Below, in pieces: positions 1 to 5,767 of a stretch of DNA of 8,451 bases. The position numbers and the translations under genes were made by a program. Source of the stretch: Micrococcaceae bacterium (GTDB lineage: Bacteria; Actinomycetota; Actinomycetes; Actinomycetales; Micrococcaceae). Position 1 is the stretch's first letter, and each line of letters begins with the position of its first letter. The DNA is taken from positions 1 through 8,451 of the forward strand of contig DNHA01000155.1 of NCBI GenBank assembly GCA_003486025.1, written 5' to 3'. Below the pieces are notes generated by a model. That model ran no database searches. It was not told the origin of the DNA and was given only the letters and a program-made list of their open reading frames with translations.

Positions 1-26
1 AGATTTCTAAAGCATAGAAAAGTTAG

Positions 27-428
27 TTACTTCATCAACCGCAGGTTAATGAGGTAACGGTATGGGCGTCCCTTGTTGACCTGAATGGCGGCACGGGCGC
101 CCATTAGCGTCATGTAGACCCAGAGCGCCACGGTGAGTACCGCGAAGATCCAACCGATGCCGGGGATCAAGGTCAGCACGTTCAGGATGATTGCCAAGAT
201 AGTCAGCGGGAACGTGAAGTTGAACGCTTCCTTCGACTCCTGAGAGGTGAAGGGCCCCCGGTCACGGTAGACCGCAAAGATGATGGCCGATGGAATGCAA
301 CCGAGTACTGCGCCGGCGTGCGACATCATTGCCCATTGCCGGTCCTCAGAAGGAGACAAGGGTAAAGCTGAGACCTTGGAACCTTCGAAACGTGAATTCT
401 CCGGCGGTACGGTCTTGCGTGTTGTCAC
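27..428 (-). CDS. DUF4870 (Tic20-like) small membrane protein
   Basis: A 133-residue protein with a hydrophilic, probably cytoplasmic N-terminus (residues 1-31) and three hydrophobic segments at about 36-54, 71-88 and 91-113. The layout matches the DUF4870 family: a WAMMSHAGAVLG start to the first segment, a charged loop with YRDRGPF, then ESKEAFNF before the second segment, and a C-terminal GRPYRYLINLRL tail like the family's 'yrYP' ending. The family's role is unknown, although it resembles Tic20 membrane folds. The start is a GTG at 428-426, preceded at 4 bases by AGGAAGAG, which supports it over internal starts. It lies 89 bases downstream of DUF3097 on the same strand. A 9-bp inverted repeat sits just before its ribosome-binding site, so it may have its own regulated promoter. 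Family assignment is fairly sure; function is not known. Confidence 0.85.
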   Translation of the reverse strand: MTTRKTVPPENSRFEGSKVSALPLSPSEDRQWAMMSHAGAVLGCIPSAIIFAVYRDRGPFTSQESKEAFNFTFPLTILAIILNVLTLIPGIGWIFAVLTVALWVYMTLMGARAAIQVNKGRPYRYLINLRLMK

Positions 429-442
429 GTGGCTCTTCCTTG

Positions 443-475
443 TCTCGATAGGGTGTTACTCCGATTCTATCGAGA
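443..475. repeat. 9-bp inverted repeat upstream of the DUF4870 gene
   Basis: The arms TCTCGATAG (443-451) and CTATCGAGA (467-475) are perfect reverse complements with a 15-base spacer. On the minus strand the downstream arm ends next to the ribosome-binding site of the DUF4870 gene. There is no T run, so it does not look like a terminator. It overlaps a possible minus-strand -10 (TAGAAT, complement of 464-469), which fits an operator. An mRNA leader hairpin is the alternative. Confidence 0.6.
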
Positions 476-490
476 TTCTGGCGGTGTAAA
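464..490 (-). promoter_or_regulatory. Candidate promoter for the DUF4870 gene
   Basis: Read on the minus strand, TTTACA (complement of 485-490) and TAGAAT (complement of 464-469) form a possible -35/-10 pair with a 15-base spacer, shorter than the usual 17. The -10 lies inside the 443-475 inverted repeat. This is weak evidence by eye; read-through from the DUF3097 gene is equally possible. Confidence 0.25.
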
Positions 491-517
491 GTCCAACCCG
501 CCCTGAAACTCCAACTA

Positions 518-1387
518 TTAGTCAATCGTTAGGAAACCGTAATCTTCACTGGTGAGGAAATCGATCAGCTCTTCGACCTTGCCTAGCAGCTGTGGTTCCA
601 GCTGAGAATAGTGGTCAACGCGGGAAAGGATGCGTTGCCAACCCAGACCAATATCCTCTGCTGTGGAGTGTGGCCAACCGAACTCACGTAATATTCCGGT
701 TTTCCAATCGGTGCCGCGCGCAATGACCGGCCATTTCGCAATGTTAAGCGCCGAAGGTTTAACTGCCTGCCAGACATCGACGTACGGATGGCCCAGGATC
801 AAAACATGCTGCGCGGCTCCGGGTACCTTCATTGCTTCCTTGACGATGTGCTCTTCTTTGGTTCCAGAAATCAGGTGATCCACCAGGATTCCCAAGCGCC
901 GTTCCGGTGAGGGATTAAACGCTCGGATTGCGCCGGCAAGATCATCAACACCGTGCAGCGGCTCGACCACAATGCCTTCAACACGCAGGTCATGCCCCCA
1001 GACCTTTTCGACTAACTCGGCGTCGTGTTTTCCTTCGACCCAAATACGACTGGCCCGGGCAGTGCGAGCTTTCAGATCAGTGACGGCACGAGAACCGGAT
1101 GCCGAAACCAACTTCTTCGGTGCCGCCGCTTTAGGCTGCGGTTCAACGATCTCCACCGGTTCTCCTTCGAGCAGGAATCCGAACCCTGCTTGGAATGAAC
1201 GTGTCTTGCCGCGGCGGTCCTCCAGCACGATGACACGCATCCCGCCGGACTTTTCGGTGCGAACCACCTCACCGACCCATCCACTGTCCACGTCTTCCAA
1301 TAGCAAACCGACGGACACCGGAATTTGACGCAGTTTTTTGGGTGCTGGTGCACTGAGGTCTTGCGCTCCCCAGGAGTAATTGGACAC
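518..1387 (-). CDS. DUF3097 family protein with TOPRIM-like core
   Basis: A 289-residue soluble protein with no signal peptide or membrane segment. I recognise it as DUF3097, an actinobacterial family of unknown function. An N-terminal part (about 24-83) looks like a small beta domain (GWVGEVVRTEKSGGMRVIVLED). A K/A/P-rich linker at 84-92 follows. The central and C-terminal part begins with RIWVEGKHDAELVEKVWG (114-131), then VVEPLHGVDDL (140-150), LGILVDHLISG (165-175) and LILGHPYVDVW (196-206). The VEGKHD and LVDH motifs resemble the acidic motifs of TOPRIM domains of nucleases, primases and topoisomerases, which suggests a nucleic-acid role. That role is inference. The start is a GTG at 1387-1385 with GAAAGG 7 bases upstream. 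The gene is divergent from hrcA across a 125-base gap that carries the CIRCE operator, so HrcA could affect it too. Confidence 0.88.
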   Translation of the reverse strand: MSNYSWGAQDLSAPAPKKLRQIPVSVGLLLEDVDSGWVGEVVRTEKSGGMRVIVLEDRRGKTRSFQAGFGFLLEGEPVEIVEPQPKAAAPKKLVSASGSRAVTDLKARTARASRIWVEGKHDAELVEKVWGHDLRVEGIVVEPLHGVDDLAGAIRAFNPSPERRLGILVDHLISGTKEEHIVKEAMKVPGAAQHVLILGHPYVDVWQAVKPSALNIAKWPVIARGTDWKTGILREFGWPHSTAEDIGLGWQRILSRVDHYSQLEPQLLGKVEELIDFLTSEDYGFLTID

Positions 1388-1407
1388 GTACTGCCTTTCG
1401 CTGTGAT

Positions 1408-1436
1408 CGAATACGCTCGAAATCCAATGCTAGCAA
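1408..1436 (-). promoter_or_regulatory. Candidate promoter for the DUF3097 gene
   Basis: On the minus strand TTGCTA (complement of 1431-1436) and TATTCG (complement of 1408-1413) are 17 bases apart. Transcription would begin near 1401, leaving a leader of only about 14 bases with the GAAAGG site close to its 5' end. The spacing is good but the short leader is a reason for doubt. Confidence 0.3.
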
Positions 1437-1454
1437 CCGATGAACGTATTAGAC

Positions 1455-1481
1455 TTGGCACTTGATAGGTTCGAGTGCCAA
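1455..1481. promoter_or_regulatory. CIRCE-type operator (HrcA binding site)
   Basis: The arms are TTGGCACTT (1455-1463) and GAGTGCCAA (1473-1481) with exactly 9 bases between them. The established CIRCE consensus is TTAGCACTC-N9-GAGTGCTAA. Here position 3 and its partner have changed together (A/T to G/C), keeping the symmetry, and only the innermost base pair of the left arm is mismatched. The site lies 31 bases before the hrcA start. A possible -10 (TAGACT, 1450-1455) directly abuts it, though I see no good -35, so repressor binding would cover the transcription start. It is expected to give heat-inducible autoregulation of hrcA-dnaJ(-rsmE). Confidence 0.9.
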
Positions 1482-1512
1482 AACCTTGCGTGGTTTCTTA
1501 GGAGGTGTTGAG

Positions 1513-2526
1513 GTGAGTGAGTTTCGACGTCTAGACGTCTTGCGCGCCATTGTGGAGGACTACGTCCAGTCGCATGAACCGGTGGGGTCCAAGGCATTGC
1601 TCGATCGGCATAACCTCGGGGTATCCGCGGCGACGATCCGTAATGACATGGCATTGCTGGAAGAAGAAGGACTGATCGCGGCCCCGCACACCTCTTCAGG
1701 GCGTATTCCTACGGAAAAGGGCTACCGCCGGTTTGTTGATCAGATTGGCGAGCTCAAGCCGCTGTCCAGGGCCGAACGCGAAGCGATCAATAAGATCTTA
1801 GATAGCTCCCAAGACCTCGACGAGGTGCTGCACAGCACTGTTCGACTGCTAGCGCGCCTGACAAACCAAGTTGCTCTGATTCAGGTACCGCACTACGACA
1901 CCGCCTCGTTGCGGAATTTGGATCTTGTGGGGTTGGGTTCAGCGCAAGTTTTGATGGTGATGATTGCCTCTAACGGGACGGTAGATCAGCGAATGATCTC
2001 CACCGTGAGGGCTTATAGCGACGAGGAGCTGAACGCTCTGAAGCTGGCTTTGCTCAACGCTTTCGGCGGACGGCAGCTTGCTGAGCTCGTGGGAAGTCTC
2101 AAGTTGGACATGATCCCGCCACAGCTTCACGAAGATCCGTTGTTCGACTCGATCGTGGGCAGCATGCAGGAAATGGCACGCGCAGCCAATGCCCAGCGCA
2201 TTGTGATGGCCGGTACTGCTAACCTTGCACGTTCCTCCGGTGACTTCCCGTTGACGCTGACCCCAGTTCTGGAAGCCTTAGAAGAGCAGGTAGTTCTACT
2301 GAAACTATTTTCCGAACTGGAAGCTGATTCACGTGGTGTAGCGGTGACCATTGGTACCGAACATCATTACGGACAGCTATCGGATGCCACGGTGATTGCC
2401 ACAACTTATGGTTCGGACGCGCGTAGCAAACTGGGCGTGCTTGGACCGACCAGAATGAATTACCCCTCATCGATGGCATCGGTACGAGCGGTAGCGCGCT
2501 ACCTATCGAAGATTTTGACGAATTAA
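1513..2526 (+). CDS. hrcA: Heat-inducible transcription repressor HrcA
   Basis: A 337-residue repressor that binds CIRCE operators and shuts off chaperone genes when GroEL is free. The N-terminal winged-helix domain is clear: FRRLDVLRAIVEDYV (4-18), EPVGSKALL (22-30), SAATIRNDMALLEEEGLI (38-55), followed by the hallmark HTSSGRIPTEKGYRRFVD (59-76). The C-terminal part carries the family motifs IGTEH and GPTRMNYPSSMASVRAVARYLSKIL. The GTG at 1513 is chosen because GGAGG (1501-1505) lies 7 bases upstream and homologues begin at this point. A longer reading from a TTG at 1462 would start inside the CIRCE element and is unlikely. The gene is first in a plus-strand cluster with dnaJ 52 bases downstream. 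Length and motifs look complete. Confidence 0.97.
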   Translation: MSEFRRLDVLRAIVEDYVQSHEPVGSKALLDRHNLGVSAATIRNDMALLEEEGLIAAPHTSSGRIPTEKGYRRFVDQIGELKPLSRAEREAINKILDSSQDLDEVLHSTVRLLARLTNQVALIQVPHYDTASLRNLDLVGLGSAQVLMVMIASNGTVDQRMISTVRAYSDEELNALKLALLNAFGGRQLAELVGSLKLDMIPPQLHEDPLFDSIVGSMQEMARAANAQRIVMAGTANLARSSGDFPLTLTPVLEALEEQVVLLKLFSELEADSRGVAVTIGTEHHYGQLSDATVIATTYGSDARSKLGVLGPTRMNYPSSMASVRAVARYLSKILTN

Positions 2527-2578
2527 TTTTCGTCGCCACTAAATTTTTTCATTTTTACGAAAGGACACGGCGAATATC

Positions 2579-3706
2579 GTGAGCTCGCATTACGAGACGC
2601 TGGGTGTTGCTAAGGATGCGACCCCGCAGGAAATCAAGAGTGCCTACCGCAAACTGGCACGCAAGTTGCACCCAGATGTAAACCCTAGTGAAGGTGCTGC
2701 TGAACAATTCAAGCTGGTCACCCGCGCCTACGAGGTCCTTTCCGATGAAAAGAAACGCGCCAACTTTGACGCGACCGGGGATCTGAACGGCAACGGCCAG
2801 CAGGGCTTCGGTGGAGGCGGCGGACAGAACTTCGGTGGCTTCGGCGATATTTTCGAACAGTTCTTTGGCGGGGGACAGGCTCAGGGGCCGGCCTCGCGTA
2901 CGCAGACTGGCCGCGACGCGCTGATCACCATCACCATTGATTTGGAAGACGCGGTCAAGGGCACCGTCTATCCGCTGGAAATGGAAACCGCCGTGACTTG
3001 CAAGGCCTGTGACGGCTCATGCTGCCGCCCGGGCACCAGCCCGGTCACCTGTGAAACCTGCCGTGGTGCAGGCCAGATCCAGCGCCCGGTACGTTCCTTC
3101 CTCGGTCAGATGATGACCGTTGAAACCTGCCCCGCCTGCCGCGGGTTCGGTACCACCATCCCCGACCCATGCAATGAATGCAACGGTGAAGGCCGCGTGC
3201 GCGAGCACGTGTCGAAGTCGCTGAACATTCCTGCCGGTGTTGATTCGGGAACCCGAATTCAGCTACGCGGTCAGGGCGAAGCCGGTCCTGGTGGGGGACC
3301 GAACGGTAACCTCTTCGTGGAGATCGATGTTCGTCGCCACAAGGTGTTTGAGCGCGCACAAACCGATCTGCATGCGAAGATGACTATTCCAATGACCGCT
3401 GCAGCCTTGGGCTGTGAACTGAAGCTTGAAACCTTCGATGGCGAGCAGCAGATCAACGTGGAATCCGGTGCCCAAGATGGGGATACGATGACGCTGCCAG
3501 GTCTTGGAGTACCACGCCTGCGCGGTGGCAAGCGTGGCGACATAATCGTGCACCTGCAGGTGGAGACCCCAACCAAGTTGGATGCCGCACAGCGTGAACT
3601 GCTTGAACAGTTGGCAGAACTTCGTGGGGAACAGCTCACCTCAGGACGTGTTGAGCATTCCGGCGGAATGTTCTCCCGGTTGCGCGATAAGTTGAACCAG
3701 CGCTAA
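2579..3706 (+). CDS. dnaJ: Chaperone protein DnaJ (dnaJ2-type, HrcA-linked)
   Basis: A 375-residue type I J-protein, a co-chaperone that stimulates the DnaK ATPase and delivers unfolded clients. The J domain spans about 1-68 with HPD at 31-33. A Gly/Phe-rich linker (about 72-103) follows, then four zinc-finger repeats ([32 protein letters not shown]), the client-binding barrel domains and the C-terminal dimerisation region. The first repeat ends in Cys rather than the usual Gly ([10 protein letters not shown]), a variant I recall from other Micrococcales. Linkage to hrcA rather than to dnaK-grpE marks it as the second actinobacterial copy. The start is a GTG at 2579 with AAAGGA at 2560-2565, an unusually long 13-base spacing. 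The protein begins [10 protein letters not shown] as homologues do, and no better start is visible. rsmE follows after 2 bases. Confidence 0.97.
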   Translation: MSSHYETLGVAKDATPQEIKSAYRKLARKLHPDVNPSEGAAEQFKLVTRAYEVLSDEKKRANFDATGDLNGNGQQGFGGGGGQNFGGFGDIFEQFFGGGQAQGPASRTQTGRDALITITIDLEDAVKGTVYPLEMETAVTCKACDGSCCRPGTSPVTCETCRGAGQIQRPVRSFLGQMMTVETCPACRGFGTTIPDPCNECNGEGRVREHVSKSLNIPAGVDSGTRIQLRGQGEAGPGGGPNGNLFVEIDVRRHKVFERAQTDLHAKMTIPMTAAALGCELKLETFDGEQQINVESGAQDGDTMTLPGLGVPRLRGGKRGDIIVHLQVETPTKLDAAQRELLEQLAELRGEQLTSGRVEHSGGMFSRLRDKLNQR

Positions 3707-3708
3707 GC

Positions 3709-4482
3709 ATGAGCAATCACAGCTTTGTGATCTCCGCGGAGCAAGGCGCACTGGCCTTGGTGGGGGAAACCATCGAACTCACCGGGGCTGAAGCCCATCA
3801 TGCGGTGGCCGTGAAACGTGTGTCTTCCGGCGAAGAGCTTGATCTGCTCGATGGAACCGGAATGCGCTTGCGCGTTAAAGTGCTGGACGCGTCCAAGGAG
3901 CTGTTGCGGGCAACCGTGCTTGAACGCGTGCAGGAAGTTCCTCCGGCACACCCAATTGGCTTGGTCCAGGCTTTAGCCAAGGGCGACCGTGACCTGCAGG
4001 CCGTGGAGTCCGCTGTGGAGCTTGGGGTGTTTACGGTCCGTCCGTGGCAGGCGGATCGGTCGATCGTGCGATGGAGCGGAAGCAAGACCGAGAAAGCAAT
4101 GGCTAAGTGGCGTTCGCTGGTGCGTTCGGCGCAGAAGCAATCACGTCGTGCTTTCGAACCGGAAGTCTTGGAACCGGTTAATACCAAGATGCTCAGTGCC
4201 CGGATTCGCCACTTGTGCGACAACGGCGAGTTAGTTTTGATCCTCCATGAGGCAGCGCAACTATCTGTCGCGCGAGAAACGCAGAACTGGCTAAGCCAGG
4301 CGTCCGAGCAAGCCGGTGTCACCTTGGTGGTCGGACCCGAAGGCGGTATCAGCGACGCGGAGCTCGAACAGTTTGTTGCTGCTGGAGCCCGCCCAGCCCT
4401 GCTGGGGCAGCACGTCTTGCGTGCTTCAACCGCAGGGCCTGCAGCCTTGGTTCTGGTTCGGCACCTGTTGGGCGAGCTATAA
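3709..4482 (+). CDS. rsmE: 16S rRNA (uracil(1498)-N(3))-methyltransferase RsmE
   Basis: A 257-residue SPOUT-class methyltransferase that uses S-adenosylmethionine to methylate N3 of U1498 in 16S rRNA of the 30S subunit. An N-terminal PUA-like RNA-binding part is seen near 24-80 (GAEAHHAVAVKR, ELDLLDGTG). The C-terminal trefoil-knot domain has the expected IGLVQALAKGDRDLQAVESAVELGV stretch, with GPEGGISDAEL starting at residue 209 and LGQHVLRASTAGPAAL around 233-248. The last is the family's 'LG..vLR.sTA' cofactor loop. The ATG at 3709 lies 2 bases after the dnaJ stop with no strong ribosome-binding site, so translation is probably coupled to dnaJ. It is the last gene before the 4495-4536 terminator. 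Being in the heat-shock cluster, it is probably co-transcribed with it, as in other Actinobacteria. Confidence 0.95.
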   Translation: MSNHSFVISAEQGALALVGETIELTGAEAHHAVAVKRVSSGEELDLLDGTGMRLRVKVLDASKELLRATVLERVQEVPPAHPIGLVQALAKGDRDLQAVESAVELGVFTVRPWQADRSIVRWSGSKTEKAMAKWRSLVRSAQKQSRRAFEPEVLEPVNTKMLSARIRHLCDNGELVLILHEAAQLSVARETQNWLSQASEQAGVTLVVGPEGGISDAELEQFVAAGARPALLGQHVLRASTAGPAALVLVRHLLGEL

Positions 4483-4494
4483 ACCGATAAACAG

Positions 4495-4536
4495 AAAATG
4501 TTCAGCATCACCAAGTGGTTGTGCTGAACATTTTTT
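4495..4536 (+). terminator. Rho-independent terminator after rsmE, possibly bidirectional
   Basis: A perfect 13-bp stem AAAATGTTCAGCA (4495-4507) / TGCTGAACATTTT (4522-4534) encloses a 14-base loop, which can pair further (ACC/GGT around AAGT). The plus-strand product ends in six T (4531-4536). On the minus strand the outer A/T pairs also give a T run (complement of 4495-4498), so it may stop the convergent lipoprotein gene as well. It sits 12 bases after the rsmE stop. Confidence 0.92.
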
Positions 4537-4556
4537 GTGGTTAAACGAGCAGAGAT

Positions 4557-5483
4557 TTATCTGATGGTGAATTCACTGGACACCGAAGCGATTTTCTTCG
4601 TGGACCCAGCTTCCTGTCCCCAGAAGGTCAGCTTGTAGGAGCCAACTCCTAGCTGTGTGGTGAAGCTGAATGATCCGTCTTTTTTGATCGACGATGCTTT
4701 GATAGCTTCAGCAGCGGTCAAAACGGTCAGTTTGCCGGTTTTGTCCTTGTTTTCCAAGCTGTAGTAGATGCCGTCGGTAAAGTTGGCGGTTCGTCCGGAG
4801 AACTTGACTTGCCCGGCCTTAGTCGTGCTGCCAAATTGCGGATCGATTATCCAAATTGGCGCCATGAAGCTGGCATCGCGTTCGTATGAATCGGCGAGTC
4901 GCAAGTCGCCGAAGACCGTGGCATTAGCTTGCCCGTCAACCAGTATTTTTACCTTCGGAGGCAAAGTGCCGATTAACAGACCCGCGTTGGAAGCGGCAGC
5001 GGTTGCGGTGAAGACTAGTTGCTGAATGGTGCGCTCGGACAGTCCGCGGTCGAGTTTAGCGCTGAAGACCTTAGCCGGAAGGTCAAGGGTAATGACGTTT
5101 TCCTTGTTCATGGACACGCCGACTTCGTTTGATGGCTTCAAATGCGTGTACCACTCGGGATTTACTGACTTTTCATTCAGCAGGTAGGAGATGGAATCTC
5201 CAATGGGTTCGCCAGTCACATTTTTTGTGGCGTATTCACGGTAGAGGAAAACTCCAAGTTCCGTGTTTTCCAGCCAGTAGATGGGCAACCGGTCAATTGA
5301 TGAGTGATGTTGAACCGAGTCGCTTGCAGCGGGTAGTGCCAGAGAAGCGGCGGCCGAGCTAATCGGCATTTGGTGTGATTCCTCGCGCGAAGCAAGACCA
5401 CAGCCAGCTGCCGCAACGAGACTTAGACTGACTCCAATGACGGCAACCCGCTTTGAAACCATTCTCGTGAATCTACCCTGCAC
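4557..5483 (-). CDS. Putative lipoprotein with GerMN-like and Ig-like (Gmad2-like) domains
   Basis: A 308-residue exported protein. Positively charged residues (R7, K11, R12) precede a hydrophobic stretch and a lipobox LVAAAGC with the lipid-accepting Cys at 28, so it should be anchored on the outer face of the membrane. A Ser/Ala-rich linker (about 30-62) follows. Residues about 64-195 look like a GerMN domain: LPIYWLENTELGVFLYREY, then ITLDLPAKVF, IQQLVFTATAAA and VKILVDG, in the order expected. Residues about 208-308 look like a Gmad2-type Ig fold (IWIIDPQFGSTTKAGQVKFSG, then KKDGSFSFTTQLGVGSYKLTFWG). GerMN domains occur in spore germination proteins and in actinobacterial LpqB, but no function can be claimed here. 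A GTG at 5483 gives the longest form. An ATG at 5462 (residue 8) would give a more typical 21-residue signal, and neither has a strong ribosome-binding site. GC is lower than in the genes to the right. It converges on rsmE. Confidence 0.8.
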   Translation of the reverse strand: MQGRFTRMVSKRVAVIGVSLSLVAAAGCGLASREESHQMPISSAAASLALPAASDSVQHHSSIDRLPIYWLENTELGVFLYREYATKNVTGEPIGDSISYLLNEKSVNPEWYTHLKPSNEVGVSMNKENVITLDLPAKVFSAKLDRGLSERTIQQLVFTATAAASNAGLLIGTLPPKVKILVDGQANATVFGDLRLADSYERDASFMAPIWIIDPQFGSTTKAGQVKFSGRTANFTDGIYYSLENKDKTGKLTVLTAAEAIKASSIKKDGSFSFTTQLGVGSYKLTFWGQEAGSTKKIASVSSEFTIR

Positions 5484-5540
5484 TACTTACCAATCCGTTG
5501 ATCAATCGCTTAACGTCGAGCCATTAAATGCCCTGACGCT

Positions 5541-5569
5541 CAAATAGTTTGGCACACGAAGCTGAGCAA
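5541..5569 (-). promoter_or_regulatory. Candidate promoter for the lipoprotein gene
   Basis: On the minus strand TTGCTC (complement of 5564-5569) and TATTTG (complement of 5541-5546) are separated by 17 bases, about 58 bases before the GTG start. The -10 is imperfect, so this is only a candidate in the divergent 5484-5767 gap. Confidence 0.3.
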
Positions 5570-5656
5570 AAAAGCGGAAATCGGGCGTTTCGACGCATTC
5601 TTAACCAAATCTATACCTTGGCCACCAGCGATACTTAAGAAACACTTCAGATGAAT

Positions 5657-5670
5657 TGAGCCCTTGCTCA
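5657..5670. repeat. Small hairpin in the phoH upstream region
   Basis: TGAGC (5657-5661) and GCTCA (5666-5670) are perfect complements around a CCTT loop. It is short and could occur by chance, but it is one of several inverted repeats in this 284-base gap. Confidence 0.35.
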
Positions 5671-5677
5671 TGGCGAA

Positions 5678-5693
5678 AATCTTCCCGAAGATT
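5678..5693. repeat. 7-bp palindromic inverted repeat upstream of phoH
   Basis: AATCTTC (5678-5684) and GAAGATT (5687-5693) are perfect reverse complements with a 2-base centre. The right arm runs into a TTGACC hexamer (5692-5697) that could be a -35 for phoH. That position suggests an operator-like site. No T run follows, so it is not a terminator. Confidence 0.5.
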
Positions 5694-5718
5694 GACCGTC
5701 ATGGATAGACTGTAAGGT
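5692..5718 (+). promoter_or_regulatory. Candidate promoter for the phoH-ybeY operon
   Basis: TTGACC (5692-5697) is a near-consensus -35. TAAGGT (5713-5718) fits the actinobacterial TANNNT -10 pattern, with a short 15-base spacer. A second candidate lies further upstream: TTCGAC (5589-5594), 17 bases, TATACC (5612-5617), giving a leader of about 145 bases. By eye I cannot tell which is used. Confidence 0.35.
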
Positions 5719-5767
5719 ACGAGAGCGAACCATCGCCAAGCTTTATAAAAGGGGCACTTAGCACTGC

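Noticed and set aside
4..20. Inverted repeat TTTCTA / TAGAAA just after the DUF4870 stop
   Set aside because: Only 6 bp and all but one pair A/T; the sequence needed to see a T run on the minus strand lies outside the window, so it cannot be called a terminator.
280..489. 69-codon plus-strand open frame across the DUF4870 start
   Set aside because: Mostly antisense to DUF4870, with no domain and no ribosome-binding site evident.
481..517. GGCGG/CCGCC pairing as a terminator for the DUF3097 gene
   Set aside because: Five base pairs with a long loop and no following T run.
1462..1512. Extended hrcA start at a TTG
   Set aside because: It would place the start codon inside the CIRCE operator and ignore the GGAGG site at 1501-1505; homologues begin at the 1513 GTG.
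3017..3639. Several minus-strand open frames opposite dnaJ
   Set aside because: Mutually overlapping in different frames and antisense to a conserved zinc-finger region; none has a recognisable domain.
3798..4514. 238-codon open frame on the minus strand opposite rsmE
   Set aside because: It is fully antisense to a well-supported rsmE, begins inside the terminator hairpin, and its Ser/Arg/Cys-rich product looks like a frame shadow of GC-rich coding DNA.
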